Shown here: positions 15,453 to 25,358 of the stretch, piece after piece | Layout: every line of letters begins with the position of its first letter | How positions within the stretch are numbered: position 1 is the first letter of the stretch | Assembly: GCF_001584615.1 (NCBI RefSeq) | Contig: NZ_LQQC01000013.1 | Coordinates: 1-58,316, forward strand | Direction: 5' to 3' | Origin: Brevibacterium ravenspurgense | Lineage (GTDB): Bacteria; Actinomycetota; Actinomycetes; Actinomycetales; Brevibacteriaceae | Length of the DNA: 58,316 nucleotides | Notes under the pieces: model-generated | The model's database searches: none | Seen by the model: the letters and a program-made list of their open reading frames with translations, nothing else | Told to the model about the DNA's origin: nothing | Made by a program: the position numbers and the translations under genes

Positions 15453-16367
15453 ATGATCGATCCGCTGCTGGCGCTCGCCCGCGATGCCGCTTTCCTCGGG
15501 TGGTCGCGCATGGGCCTGTGGGCCTCGAAACTGTCCCGCGCACACGTTGAAGCCAAAGACGACCCCAACAACCTCGTCACCGAAGCCGACGCTGAAATCG
15601 AAGGCCTGGTGCGCGGTTACTTTGCCCGTTTCCGCCCGCAGGACACGGTCGTGGGCGAAGAATCCGCCGCACCCCTGAACGCCCACGAGGTGGAGGACGG
15701 TGCCGCTCTCCTGTCCGGTCTCGTGGTTCCCACCCTGGCAGAAGACCCGCAGTTCGCAGCGCGTCTACGTGAAGTCGAGCCTCTGGAATGGCACGTCGAC
15801 CCGATCGACGGAACCGTCAACTTCGTGCGTGGACTGCCCGCCCACTGCATCTCTTTGGGTGCTCGTCGCCCCGACGACCGCCACCCGGCTGAAGGGCAGT
15901 GGGAAATCGGCTTCGTCGCAGCTCCCGTCCTGGACACCGTCTGGTACGCCCGCGCAGGTGCTGGGGCTTGGGTGCGCACAGGACTGCCGCAAGAAGCAGA
16001 ACTGACGACCGGCGCCTCGGCGACCAGAATCAGCGGAACCCCGGCGGGACTGCCGGGAGCAGTTGCTGCGACCGGCTTCGGCTATGCGCCCGAAAGGCGC
16101 GCCGAACAGGTCAGCAGGCTCAGCCCCGTGCTGCAGGAGTTCGACGACGTCCGCCGCATGGGATCAGCCGCAATCGACGTCTGCCTAGCGGCGGAGGGGA
16201 AAGTCAACGCCTACTTCGAACGCGGTCTGGGAATCTACGACTGGGCTGGAGGGGCGATCATCGCCCGCGAAGCCGGCCTATACGTGCAGCTGCCCACAGA
16301 CCGCAGCGAACCTGTCATCATCGCCGACACTGCCGAACGCATGGAGTTCCTGCGCCGCCACGCGTAA
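15453..16367 (+). CDS. Inositol-monophosphatase family phosphatase
   Basis: The 304-residue protein has the metal-binding motifs of the lithium-sensitive phosphatase family: GEES near residue 69, DPIDGTVNF at 116-124 and YDWAGG near residue 263. Between the first two motifs is a stretch of about 45 residues, longer than usual, so there is a lineage-specific insertion. Likely substrates are inositol phosphate, fructose-1,6-bisphosphate, histidinol phosphate or PAP; the sequence does not decide. ATG 15453 is chosen; GTG 15444 is possible. It is divergent from the stress-protein gene with 23 bases between. Confidence 0.88.
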   Translation: MIDPLLALARDAAFLGWSRMGLWASKLSRAHVEAKDDPNNLVTEADAEIEGLVRGYFARFRPQDTVVGEESAAPLNAHEVEDGAALLSGLVVPTLAEDPQFAARLREVEPLEWHVDPIDGTVNFVRGLPAHCISLGARRPDDRHPAEGQWEIGFVAAPVLDTVWYARAGAGAWVRTGLPQEAELTTGASATRISGTPAGLPGAVAATGFGYAPERRAEQVSRLSPVLQEFDDVRRMGSAAIDVCLAAEGKVNAYFERGLGIYDWAGGAIIAREAGLYVQLPTDRSEPVIIADTAERMEFLRRHA

Positions 16368-16428
16368 GGGACCGCGCGGCAGGGACAGTCCGGCGGTGTT
16401 TGTGCAGAGTTGATTGCGCGTTGGTCGG

Positions 16429-17184
16429 TCAGTAGTACACGGCCAGCGGACCGTGCGGGCCGTCGACAACCTGGACGGGAGTGTTGAACACGCGCGTGAG
16501 GACCTCGCTGCGCATGATCTCCTCCGGGGTGCCGAATTCGACAACCTGGCCCTCTTTGACAGCACAGATGCTGTCCGCGTAAGCGGCAGCGAAGTTGATG
16601 TCATGCAGCACGATGACGACCGTGCGACCCAGCTCATTTGCCACGCGGCGCAGGTGGCGCATCATGATGACCGAATGCTGCATGTCGAGGTTGTTCAGAG
16701 GCTCATCCAGCAGGACGTAGTCCGTTTCCTGCGCCAACACCATCGCCACATAGGCCCGCTGGCGCTGCCCGCCGGAAAGCTCATCGAGGTAGCGGCCTTC
16801 TAAACGGCTGAGTCCCAAGAAGTCGATGGCTTCGCTGATCGCGGTTTCGTCCTGCGGAGTCAAGCGGCCCTTGGAGTGGGGAAAGCGTCCGAAGCCCACC
16901 AGCTGACGGACCGTCAGGCGGGTTACGAAGTGGTTCTCCTGGCGCAGGATCGACACGATCTTCGCCAGTTCGTCGCTCTTGGTGGTCGTCACATCGTGGC
17001 CGCCAACCGTAATGTGGCCGGAGTCCATGGCCATGAGTCGACCGATCATCGTCAACAGGGTCGACTTGCCCGCACCGTTGGGGCCGACGAGTGCCGTAAT
17101 GCCGTGCGCCGGAATCTCCAGGTCGACCGGACCGATGCAGACGTCATCAGCGTAATTCCGCGCGACGTCGGACAGGTTGATCAC
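16429..17184 (-). CDS. Iron-siderophore ABC transporter, ATPase
   Basis: The 251-residue protein has Walker A GPNGAGKST (34-42), the signature LSGGQRQR, Walker B YVLLDEP and an H-loop in VLHDINF. The segments ILRQENHF, VGFGRFPHSKGRLT and DEPLNNLDM closely recall YclP/FatE-type ATPases of catecholate (petrobactin-class) uptake. GTG 17184 overlaps the permease stop. It is the last gene of a four-gene operon (binding protein, permease, permease, ATPase) and energises uptake from the cytoplasmic side. Confidence 0.93.
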   Translation of the reverse strand: MINLSDVARNYADDVCIGPVDLEIPAHGITALVGPNGAGKSTLLTMIGRLMAMDSGHITVGGHDVTTTKSDELAKIVSILRQENHFVTRLTVRQLVGFGRFPHSKGRLTPQDETAISEAIDFLGLSRLEGRYLDELSGGQRQRAYVAMVLAQETDYVLLDEPLNNLDMQHSVIMMRHLRRVANELGRTVVIVLHDINFAAAYADSICAVKEGQVVEFGTPEEIMRSEVLTRVFNTPVQVVDGPHGPLAVYY

Positions 17185-18320
17185 AGGCGCCCCTTTCGGA
17201 GGATGTAGACGAGGAAGAACGTGCCGCCGACGACTTCCATGATGATGCCCACACTGCCTTCGGCGTAGAACAGGTTCTTCAGAACAAAGTGCGAACCGGC
17301 CAGAATCACGTAGCCGACGAGCACACCCATGGGGAACAGCAGACGGTGGTCAAAGGTGTCCGCCAGCTGGTAGGTGATCATCGCGGTCAGAAAGCCGAAG
17401 AACGTCATCGGGCCGACCAGTGCGGTGGAAATCGCCATGAGAACGGCGATCATCAGCAGTGAGCCGATCAGCAGCCGCTTGTGGTCGAGCCCCAGGTTCA
17501 CGGCGGCTTCCCGGCCGAGAGCCATGAGGTTGAGCTTGCGGCTGATGAACCACAGCCCGCCGCCGGCCAGCACCATCAGGGGCAGAACGTACGGCAGGTA
17601 GCGCGCGTCGGCGTTGGCGATCGAGCCGATGAGCCGAGCCGTGAGGACATCGAACTCACTCGGAGTCAGCAGTCGCTGCATAAAGGTGGACAGAGCGCCC
17701 AAACCGCCGCCCAGCACAAGGCCGATGAGCAGGGTGATCTGCAGATCGTGACCGGAAACATCGCGTTTGCCGCCGAAACCGCCCAACAGCCACCCGTAGA
17801 GCAGGCCTGCCATGGCGGTCATGATGGCAACCTGGGCCAAGAACGGCACGGCTCCGGTCAGCGCGGCCGTGCCGCTGGCGCCGAGGAAGAACACCGCCGC
17901 GGTCTGCACGAGCCGGTACAGGGATTCGAAGCCCATGATCGACGGGGTGAGAATGCGGTTGTTCGTCACCGTCTGGAAGGCAATCGTTGCGGTGGACTGT
18001 GCGAAGGCCACGACGGCAATGATGACCAGGGTGGAGGCGCGCAGCTTCGAAATGGCCCAAAAGCCCGGGTGGCTCATGGGGACGGGGCTCTTCCATGCGA
18101 GCGTGGCAGCCGTGATCGCAACGGCGAGTACGGCGAGTCCGATCATCATCAGCCAGTAGCGGCGCTTCTTTGCCTTGGTGGGAAGAGCGCCGGAAAAGCG
18201 CTCGGGGGCCGCCCGGAGGGAGTCGGCGACCAGGCACTCCTCAAACAGGATGGGGTGACCGGCGGGAAGGCGCTCATTGGCCGAAACCCGCGGAGGCAGG
18301 GAGCGGGGAGTGTCAGACAC
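17181..18320 (-). CDS. Iron-siderophore ABC transporter, permease 2
   Basis: The 379-residue product is a FecCD-family permease with multiple membrane segments, including TNNRILTPSIMGF and GREAAVNLGLDHK, as in the family. It has a cytoplasmic N-terminal extension of about 50 residues before the first helix, with no recognisable domain. The GTG start overlaps the preceding permease gene, and the stop overlaps the ATPase start. It forms the membrane channel as a heterodimer with permease 1. Confidence 0.92.
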   Translation of the reverse strand: MSDTPRSLPPRVSANERLPAGHPILFEECLVADSLRAAPERFSGALPTKAKKRRYWLMMIGLAVLAVAITAATLAWKSPVPMSHPGFWAISKLRASTLVIIAVVAFAQSTATIAFQTVTNNRILTPSIMGFESLYRLVQTAAVFFLGASGTAALTGAVPFLAQVAIMTAMAGLLYGWLLGGFGGKRDVSGHDLQITLLIGLVLGGGLGALSTFMQRLLTPSEFDVLTARLIGSIANADARYLPYVLPLMVLAGGGLWFISRKLNLMALGREAAVNLGLDHKRLLIGSLLMIAVLMAISTALVGPMTFFGFLTAMITYQLADTFDHRLLFPMGVLVGYVILAGSHFVLKNLFYAEGSVGIIMEVVGGTFFLVYILRKGRL

Positions 18321-19266
18321 GAGACTTCTTCCTCAGCAGGAGAGCGATGAACACGACCGAGCCGACAACGCCCAGGATCAGGCTGACCGGAACTTCGAAC
18401 GGGGCGATGATGATCCGCCCGATGATGTCAGACACGGTCACGGCGGCAATGCCCATGAGGGCCACCCACGGAAGATTGGAGCGCAGGTCGTCGCCGCGGA
18501 ACATAGACACGATATTCGGGACCACCAGGCCGAGGAAAGGCAGGTTGCCGACGACGACCGTGACGACACCGGTCGCCAGTGCGACGAGCCCCGTGCCCAG
18601 CAGGATGACCCGGTTGTAGTTGATGCCGACGTTGACGGCCACGCTTTCGCCCAGCCCTACAACCGTGAAGCGGTCAGCGGCGATGAAGATCGCGACGGCG
18701 ATTGCGACGATAATCCACAGCGGTTCGTACTGGCCTTTCAGCACCGAGGTGAAAGAGCCGGCAAACCAGATGCCGAGGCTCTGCAGCATGTCGGTTGCCA
18801 GGGCGATGTAGGTGGAGACCGCGCCGACGACCGCGCCGAGCATGAGCCCGACGATCGGCACGATGACGGACGAGCGCAGAGTCACTTGGCGCAGGAACGC
18901 GAAGAAGATGAGCGTTCCGATGAAGCTCATGATGATCGCCCCGGCCATCTTGACCAGCAGTCCAGAATCGGGGGCGATGATCATAGTGAGCAGCAGCCCG
19001 AGCCCCGCCCATTCGGTGGTTCCGGTGGTCGTCGGTTCGACAAAGCGGTTTTGGGTCATGAGCTGCATGACCAGGCCGCACATGGCCATGGCCGCACCGG
19101 AGAGCACGAGTGCAATGGTCCGGGGGACGCGCGTGATCGCGAACATTTCGGCACCGCCCTCGCCGAAGATGTCGAAGACGCCGACAAAAAGAGAAGCAAC
19201 GACCAGCGCCGCAGTCAAGGCGACTGCGGCGCCGAATCGCCACGTGAGCAGGGCGGGGCGTGTCAC
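18313..19266 (-). CDS. Iron-siderophore ABC transporter, permease 1
   Basis: The 317-residue FecCD-type permease shows the family features ITRVPRTIALVLSGAAMAMCG near the N-terminus, TGTTEWAGLG, and GNLPFLGLVVPNIVSMFRGDD near the C-terminus, which contacts the ATPase. About nine to ten membrane helices are expected. GTG 19266 overlaps the stop of the binding-protein gene (GTGA). With permease 2 it resembles the YclN/YclO pair. Confidence 0.93.
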   Translation of the reverse strand: MTRPALLTWRFGAAVALTAALVVASLFVGVFDIFGEGGAEMFAITRVPRTIALVLSGAAMAMCGLVMQLMTQNRFVEPTTTGTTEWAGLGLLLTMIIAPDSGLLVKMAGAIIMSFIGTLIFFAFLRQVTLRSSVIVPIVGLMLGAVVGAVSTYIALATDMLQSLGIWFAGSFTSVLKGQYEPLWIIVAIAVAIFIAADRFTVVGLGESVAVNVGINYNRVILLGTGLVALATGVVTVVVGNLPFLGLVVPNIVSMFRGDDLRSNLPWVALMGIAAVTVSDIIGRIIIAPFEVPVSLILGVVGSVVFIALLLRKKSRV

Positions 19267-20246
19267 TGCTTGCCGAATTCCTCCGCGAGGTTCTCAAGGA
19301 CCTCGGTGTAGGTCTGGATGGATTCGTTGACGTAGGTGTCCTCCGGCATGTACAGCACGTGGCCTTCCTTGATGGCGGTCACGTTCTTCAGAGCGGCGGA
19401 GTTCGAAACGACGTCCTTTGCCGGGTGGTACTTTTCGCCGTCCTTCATGGTGATGGCGGCATCGCGGTCCATGACGATGATCCAATCAGGGTTGGACTTG
19501 GCGATCGCTTCAACGCTGACGTCATCGCCTTCGTGGTCTTCCGAGGCTTCCGGAACGTCAAGGGCGGGCTTCAGGCCGACCATGTCGAACAGCGGGCCGG
19601 CACCGCGGCCCTGGGAGGGAGCGGAGTAGTTGAGGTTGCCGCCGGTGGAGATGAGCCCCATGACGGTTTCGTCCTTGTTGTAGCTGTCCTTGGCTGCCTT
19701 TTCGGCGTCCTCGAACTTCTGGACGAGTTCGTCAGCCTCTTTTTCCTTGCCGAAGATTTCGCCCAGAGCGGTGGTCTGGCGCTTGAATTCTTCGTCCAGG
19801 GGCTTGCCGTCGCGCGGTTCGAGGTCGACGATCGGGGTGTCTCCGGCGAGCTCCTTGATCTTGTCGGTGTGCTGGGTGAAGCGCTGACCGGTGATGATCA
19901 CGTCAGGTTCAGCGGCCACGATCGCTTCGAGGTCGGGTTCGCGGTGGTTGCCCAGGTCGACGACAGATTCGTCTTCGCGCAGCTCCAGCGATTTCGGAAC
20001 AATCTTGCGCGGCGCGGCGACGGGCTTGATGTCCCAGTCTTCGAGCGTCTGGAAGGAGCGGTTGTCCAGGGCGACAACCTTCTTCGGGTTCTTCGGAACC
20101 TCGACGGTGCCGTCGTTCGTTTCAATGCTGACGGTTTCAGCGCTGCCGGATTCGCTGTTTTCAGCGGTACCGGAGCCGCATGCAGCAAGGGTCAGTGCGA
20201 GGGAGCTCGCACCGATGAGTGCGGCGAGGCGTCGTGCAGTCTTCAT
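19263..20246 (-). CDS. Iron-siderophore binding lipoprotein
   Basis: The 327-residue protein begins with a lipoprotein signal ending LTLAACGSG (lipidated C23), then a class III periplasmic-binding fold: VVALDNRSFQTLEDW, DVIITGQRF and VSVEAIAKSNPDWIIVMDRD. The pattern fits CeuE/YclQ-type receptors for catecholate siderophores. It is the first gene of the operon, behind an IdeR box, and should capture ferric siderophore at the cell surface. No siderophore synthesis genes are in the window, so xenosiderophore use is possible. Confidence 0.92.
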   Translation of the reverse strand: MKTARRLAALIGASSLALTLAACGSGTAENSESGSAETVSIETNDGTVEVPKNPKKVVALDNRSFQTLEDWDIKPVAAPRKIVPKSLELREDESVVDLGNHREPDLEAIVAAEPDVIITGQRFTQHTDKIKELAGDTPIVDLEPRDGKPLDEEFKRQTTALGEIFGKEKEADELVQKFEDAEKAAKDSYNKDETVMGLISTGGNLNYSAPSQGRGAGPLFDMVGLKPALDVPEASEDHEGDDVSVEAIAKSNPDWIIVMDRDAAITMKDGEKYHPAKDVVSNSAALKNVTAIKEGHVLYMPEDTYVNESIQTYTEVLENLAEEFGKQ

Positions 20247-20282
20247 GCTGTTTCTTTCGTGTATGCGTCGGGAAGTTGAAGA

Positions 20283-20301
20283 TTAGGTAAGGCTTACCTA
20301 A
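20283..20301. promoter_or_regulatory. DtxR/IdeR iron box
   Basis: TTAGGTAAGGCTTACCTAA is a perfect 19-base palindrome very close to the actinobacterial consensus TTAGGTTAGGCTAACCTAA. It lies 37 bases before the siderophore-binding protein start. IdeR with iron bound should repress the transporter operon. It is also about 100 bases upstream of the divergent amidohydrolase gene. Confidence 0.9.
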
Positions 20302-20399
20302 AGGGCCCGAACACAGCATAGGGGAAGTATTTGCGAAAGAAAAGTCTAGCTTAATGGCCGGCTCTTTGTCGCACCGCCGTGGGACCTAGACTTGCGGCT

Positions 20400-22079
20400 A
20401 TGTCATCACGCCGCCGCCTGTTTCTCGGTGCCCGCTTCCTCACCTTCGAAAAGTCCCAGCCGCAAGCTTCAGCCGTCCTCGTCGACGGCGAAAAGATCGT
20501 TGCTGCAGGAGAGGCTGACGAACTGCGGGCTCACACCGCAGGCGCTGAGACCGTTGACCTCGGCGGAGCCACTGCGATGCCCGGCTTCGTCGACGCCCAC
20601 ATTCACGGTCTGTCGCAGGCGCTCGGAGCTGAACAGCTCAGCCTTTTCGGCACGGAATCCCTCGAGCAGGCAATGACGGCGCTGGCCGACTACGCGTCAG
20701 GTGTGCCGGATGGCGAATGGATCACCGGCGCTGGCTGGGATTTCACGAAGTGGGGCCTCGACGCACAGCCGGACCGCGCTCACCTCGAAAAAGCCGCACC
20801 GAACAACCCCGTGGCCCTGTGGTCGATCGACTACCACACGCTGTGGGTCAACGGGCTCGCCCTCGAAGAGGCGGGTGTTGGCCCGCGCACCCCCGACCCG
20901 CACGACGGCGAGTATGTTCGCGAACCAGGCGGGAGGCTCACCGGGATCATCCGAGAAGGCGCCGCAGAACTGGTGAAAGCCGCAATCCCAGACCCCTCCG
21001 CCTCGGCCGCGGCTGACGCTTTGAAGGTTCAGCAGCGCACGTGGCTTTCCGAAGGCCTCACCGGCCTACACGAAATCGAAGGCGAACTGTCCCGCCGCGC
21101 CTGGCTGGAACTCGGTCAGCGCGGCGAACAGGACATTCGCGTGGTCAAATACCTCCGTCCGCAAGAGCTCGCCTGGGCAAAATCCTCCGGCTGGACAACA
21201 GGCGAAGGCGACAGTTGGTTCCACCACGGCGGACTCAAGCTTTTCGCTGACGGTGCGCTCGGCTCGCACACGTGCCACATGTCCTCGCCGTTCCCGCCGG
21301 CAGACGGTGAAGAAGCCCCTAACTACGGGGCCGAGGTGATCTCGGAAGACGCGCTCACGGACGCCATGATCGAGGCGTACCGGGCTGGGATCGTGCCGAT
21401 CGTCCACGCCATCGGCGATCAGGCGGTCCACCAGGTGCTGGGCGCCTACGAACGCTCAGCGGGCGAACACAGCGCGGCCGAAAAGCGCCTGGGTCGTACG
21501 CTGCGCCGCCGCATTGAGCACTCGCAGTTCGTCCAGCCCGGCGACATTCAGCGTTTTGCCGATCTCGGAGTCATCGCTTCAATGCAGCCGCGCCACTGCA
21601 TTTCCGACCTTCACCTGCTGGCGCAGATTCCCCTGGATGCCGCACTGGCCGGCTACGCGTGGACGCAGCTGGAAGACGCAGGGGCGGCGCTCGCCTTCGG
21701 ATCCGATGCGCCAGTGGAGCCGAGCACCCCGTGGGCCGCCGTGTACGCGGCGATGACCAGGGCGGACATCAGCGGTGACAGGTCGAGTGCCTACCAGCCG
21801 GAGCGGCGCATGAGCGCTTACCGCGCGATCGCCGCCCACACCTCCGGTGCGGCTTTCGCGGCCGGCAGGGAAAACGTGTCGGGGCGGATTGCTCCGGGTA
21901 TGGAAGCCGACTTCATCACCGTCGACACCGACCCGCTGGCCCGCGAGGGCGCTGACGGGGCAGTGTCCTTCGAACAGGCTTACCCCGATGATGACGCCCT
22001 GTTCGAGCAGGCTGAGGCCATCCGCGATGCCCGTGTTGAGACCGCTGTTGTCGGTGGCCAGGTTCGCTTCAGCCGCTGA
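20400..22079 (+). CDS. YtcJ-type metal-dependent amidohydrolase
   Basis: The 559-residue product has the amidohydrolase (urease-like) layout: an N-terminal beta-sandwich part, metal motif GFVDAHIHG (H67, H69), GLKLFADGALGSHT with the bridging-lysine position, HAIGDQAVHQ, HSQFVQPGDI and GSDAPVEPSTPW. This is the family-3 (YtcJ/NfdA) group, which acts on N-substituted formamides and related compounds. The substrate here is not shown. ATG 20400 is chosen over an upstream GTG adding seven residues. It is divergent from the siderophore operon and may share its control region. Confidence 0.88.
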   Translation: MSSRRRLFLGARFLTFEKSQPQASAVLVDGEKIVAAGEADELRAHTAGAETVDLGGATAMPGFVDAHIHGLSQALGAEQLSLFGTESLEQAMTALADYASGVPDGEWITGAGWDFTKWGLDAQPDRAHLEKAAPNNPVALWSIDYHTLWVNGLALEEAGVGPRTPDPHDGEYVREPGGRLTGIIREGAAELVKAAIPDPSASAAADALKVQQRTWLSEGLTGLHEIEGELSRRAWLELGQRGEQDIRVVKYLRPQELAWAKSSGWTTGEGDSWFHHGGLKLFADGALGSHTCHMSSPFPPADGEEAPNYGAEVISEDALTDAMIEAYRAGIVPIVHAIGDQAVHQVLGAYERSAGEHSAAEKRLGRTLRRRIEHSQFVQPGDIQRFADLGVIASMQPRHCISDLHLLAQIPLDAALAGYAWTQLEDAGAALAFGSDAPVEPSTPWAAVYAAMTRADISGDRSSAYQPERRMSAYRAIAAHTSGAAFAAGRENVSGRIAPGMEADFITVDTDPLAREGADGAVSFEQAYPDDDALFEQAEAIRDARVETAVVGGQVRFSR

Positions 22080-22163
22080 TCCGCTGGCCCGGCCGCAGGG
22101 AGAAACAGCCTGTGCTGACTCATGTGCGCCGATTAAGTATCATGGCTCACAGAAATTGCCGTC

Positions 22164-22280
22164 ATCACGCTCTTCGGGAGAGCCCACGCGAAGCCATCGC
22201 GTCGGCGCCGTAGGTGCAATTCCCTCCCCGGGAAACTCTCAGGCCCAGTACTGGAGAGCGGAGGCAACTCTGAAACCGCT
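22164..22280 (+). promoter_or_regulatory. Glycine riboswitch
   Basis: The conserved aptamer elements appear in order: CTCTTCGGGAGAGCCC, GGCGCCGTAGGTGCAA, CCCGGGAAACTCTCAGGCCC, then GGAGAGCGGAGGCAACTCTG. They match the glycine aptamer and stand about 100 bases before gcvP, the normal target. Glycine binding should turn on the cleavage operon. Only one clear aptamer is visible; the 3' part (22281-22366) has no second set of these motifs and may hold a partial companion structure plus the expression platform. Confidence 0.92.
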
Positions 22281-22378
22281 GTCGGAACGCGCCGCGAGGC
22301 CGACCGCACGGCAACAGAGCGGGGAGGAAGCCGCAGCTGCGCCAGCTGGCCAGCAAGACTCCGACCCAAGGAACGCCT

Positions 22379-25345
22379 GTGACTTTCGAGAACCGCACCG
22401 CTGCCCCGGAAGCCGTTACCGCAGCTCTGTCCCACGTCACCTCCTTCACCGGTGACTCCGAGCGCCCTTTCGCTGACCGCCACATCGGCCCGCGCGCTCA
22501 CGAAACCGCCGCCATGCTCGAAACGGTCGGCTTTGATTCCCTCGAAGCTCTGGCGCGCGCCGCTGTTCCGGAGAACATCCAGGACGGCGGTGTGCAGACC
22601 CCTGCCGCTTTGTCGGAAGTCGAAATGCTCGCCCACCTGCGTGAACTCGCCGCGAAGAACGTGCAGAAGACGCAGATGATCGGCCGCGGCTACTACGACA
22701 CGATCACCCCGACCGTCATTCGCCGCAACCTGGTGGAAAACCCCGCCTGGTACACCGCCTACACGCCCTACCAGCCGGAAATCTCGCAGGGCCGGCTTGA
22801 GGGTCTGCTCAACTTCCAGCAGATGGTTCAGGACCTCACCGGCCTCGACATCGCCAACGCGTCGCTGCTGGATGAGGCCACCGCGGTCGCAGAGGCCGTG
22901 CTGCTCATGCGCCGGGCCAACAAAAAGGGCTCCTCGGTTGTTCTCGACTCCGAACTGCACCCGCAGACCATCGCGATCATCCGCGCCCGCGCCAAGGCCA
23001 TGGACTTCCAGGTGCAGATCGCTGACCTGTCCCAGGGCCTGATCGGCGAAGACGTGTTCGGCATCGTCTGTGCGCAGCCGGGTACATCGGGTGCCGTGCG
23101 CGACTTCACCGACGCCGTACGAGGTGCCAAGGAGCGTTCTGCAATGGTCACCTTCGTGTGTGACCTCCTTGCTCTGACGATGCTGCGCACCCCCGCTCAG
23201 CAGGGTGCCGACATCGCCGTCGGCTCTGCTCAGCGCTTCGGCGTTCCGCTGTTCTTCGGCGGTCCGCACGCCGGGTTCATGGCGGTGACCGAAAAGCTCA
23301 AGCGGCAGATCCCCGGCCGCCTGGTGGGTGTATCCAAGGACGCTGACGGCAAGCCCGGCTACCGCCTGGCCCTGCAGACGCGCGAACAGCACATCCGCCG
23401 CGAAAAGGCCACGTCGAACATCTGCACCGCCCAGGCGCTGCTGGCGAATGTCGCATCCATGTACGCCGTGTATCACGGTCCCGTGGGTCTTGCGAAGATC
23501 GCCAGCCGCATCCACCGCCTGGCCGTGGCTTTCGCGGACAAGCTTGATGGCAGCCTCGAATCTGTGTCGGAAAGCTTCTTCGACACGGTTGCTGTGCGCG
23601 TGCCGGACGCTGACGCGGCAGTTGCCGCCGCCTGCGAAGCCGGCATCAACATCCTGCGGATCGACGACACCCACGTGGGTGTGAGCTTCGGCGAACCGCA
23701 TACGGTTGCCGACGCCAACACCCTGCTGGAAGCCCTCGGTGCCACCGGCCGCATCGACGCAGAAGAATTCGAAGCAGCCGGCACCGGCGCCTTCGGTCCG
23801 GCAGCTGTTCCCGCACCGCGCGTGCCGGAAGCTCTGCAGCGCAACACGCACTTCCTCACCCACCCGGTGTTCAACACCTACGGTTCCGAAACCCTCATGA
23901 TGCGCTACCTGCGCACGCTGGCAGACCGCGACCTCGCGCTGGACCGCACCATGATCCCGCTGGGCTCGTGCACCATGAAGCTCAACGCGGCAGCCGAAAT
24001 GGAAGCCATCACCTGGCCCGGCTTCGCATCCATCCACCCGCTGGCACCGGAAGACCAGACCGCCGGCTGGCGCGAACTGATTGACAACATCGAAGAGCTG
24101 CTTGCCGAAGTCACCGGCTATGACGTCGTGTCGATCCAGCCCAACGCAGGCTCACAGGGCGAACTGGCAGGCCTGCTGGCCATCCGCGGCTACCACGTGT
24201 CCAACGGCCAGCCCGAGCGCACCGTCATGCTGGTGCCCAGCTCCGCCCACGGGACCAACGCCGCATCGGCCATCCTCGCAGGGCTGAAGGTGGTTGTCGT
24301 GAAGTCCGCAGAAGACGGCTCGATCGACCTTGAAGACCTCGACGCCAAGATTGAGAAGTACCGTGATGTGCTCGCCGGCATCATGATCACCTACCCGTCC
24401 ACCCACGGTGTGTACGAAGCCGATGTGCGCCGCGTGTGCTCGTGCATCCACGACGCCGGCGGTCAGGTGTACATCGACGGTGCGAACATGAACGCGCTCG
24501 TCGGCGTGGCCAAGCCCGGCCAGTTCGGCGGCGACGTCAGCCACCTCAACCTGCACAAGACCTTCACCATCCCGCACGGCGGCGGCGGCCCCGGCGTGGG
24601 CCCGGTCGCAGCCCGCGAACACCTCCGCCCCTTCATGCCCGGTGATTCCAGCGACAGCCGCGCTGTCAGCGGCGAAGAGGACTACACCTCGCTGCCGATC
24701 TCCCAGGCCAAGTACGGCTCGGCAGGCGTCCTGCCGATCTCGTACGCCTACCTCAAGATGATGGGCCCGGACGGACTGCGCGAAGCCACCTATTCTGCGC
24801 TGCTGGGAGCCAACTACATCGCGAAGTCGCTCAGCGAGGACTTCCCGACTCTCTACACGGGTGAGAACGGGCTGGTGGCACACGAGTGCATCCTCGACCT
24901 GCGCGCTATCACCGCCGAAACCGGAGTGACAGCAGAAGACGTAGCCAAGCGGCTCATCGACTTCGGGTTCCACGCCCCGACACTCGCGTTCCCCGTGGCC
25001 GGCACGCTCATGGTCGAACCGACCGAATCGGAAGACAAGGGCGAACTCGACCGCTTCATCGAAGCGATGAAGACCATCCGCGAAGAAATCCGCGCAATCG
25101 GCAGCGAATACACCTACGAAGAATCGCCGCTGAAGAACGCACCGCACACCGCCACCTGCGTCATGGACGGCTGGGACCAGAAGTACTCGCGCGAGACCGC
25201 GGTCTTCCCCGTGCCCGGCCTGAAGCTGACCAAGTACTTCCCGCCGGTGCGCCGCATCGACGGTGCCTACGGCGACCGCAACCTGGTCTGCGAATGCCCG
25301 CCGCCAGAAGCCTTCGACATCGAATCGGCCGACGCCGAAGCCTGA
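22379..25345 (+). CDS. gcvP: Glycine dehydrogenase (decarboxylating), P-protein
   Basis: The P-protein decarboxylates glycine and passes the aminomethyl group to the lipoyl arm of GcvH. The 988-residue protein is the fused (alpha+beta) form. The PLP lysine is in [16 protein letters not shown] (K727). The N-terminus has FADRHIGPR, the usual family mark. GTG 22379 is preceded by AAGGAA. It follows the glycine riboswitch and leads gcvT and gcvH. Confidence 0.97.
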   Translation: MTFENRTAAPEAVTAALSHVTSFTGDSERPFADRHIGPRAHETAAMLETVGFDSLEALARAAVPENIQDGGVQTPAALSEVEMLAHLRELAAKNVQKTQMIGRGYYDTITPTVIRRNLVENPAWYTAYTPYQPEISQGRLEGLLNFQQMVQDLTGLDIANASLLDEATAVAEAVLLMRRANKKGSSVVLDSELHPQTIAIIRARAKAMDFQVQIADLSQGLIGEDVFGIVCAQPGTSGAVRDFTDAVRGAKERSAMVTFVCDLLALTMLRTPAQQGADIAVGSAQRFGVPLFFGGPHAGFMAVTEKLKRQIPGRLVGVSKDADGKPGYRLALQTREQHIRREKATSNICTAQALLANVASMYAVYHGPVGLAKIASRIHRLAVAFADKLDGSLESVSESFFDTVAVRVPDADAAVAAACEAGINILRIDDTHVGVSFGEPHTVADANTLLEALGATGRIDAEEFEAAGTGAFGPAAVPAPRVPEALQRNTHFLTHPVFNTYGSETLMMRYLRTLADRDLALDRTMIPLGSCTMKLNAAAEMEAITWPGFASIHPLAPEDQTAGWRELIDNIEELLAEVTGYDVVSIQPNAGSQGELAGLLAIRGYHVSNGQPERTVMLVPSSAHGTNAASAILAGLKVVVVKSAEDGSIDLEDLDAKIEKYRDVLAGIMITYPSTHGVYEADVRRVCSCIHDAGGQVYIDGANMNALVGVAKPGQFGGDVSHLNLHKTFTIPHGGGGPGVGPVAAREHLRPFMPGDSSDSRAVSGEEDYTSLPISQAKYGSAGVLPISYAYLKMMGPDGLREATYSALLGANYIAKSLSEDFPTLYTGENGLVAHECILDLRAITAETGVTAEDVAKRLIDFGFHAPTLAFPVAGTLMVEPTESEDKGELDRFIEAMKTIREEIRAIGSEYTYEESPLKNAPHTATCVMDGWDQKYSRETAVFPVPGLKLTKYFPPVRRIDGAYGDRNLVCECPPPEAFDIESADAEA

Positions 25346-25358
25346 CAGAGGAGACCCC

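Noticed and set aside
22281..22366. Second complete glycine aptamer
   Set aside because: The conserved GCCGAAGG, GCAA and CTCTCAGG elements are missing.
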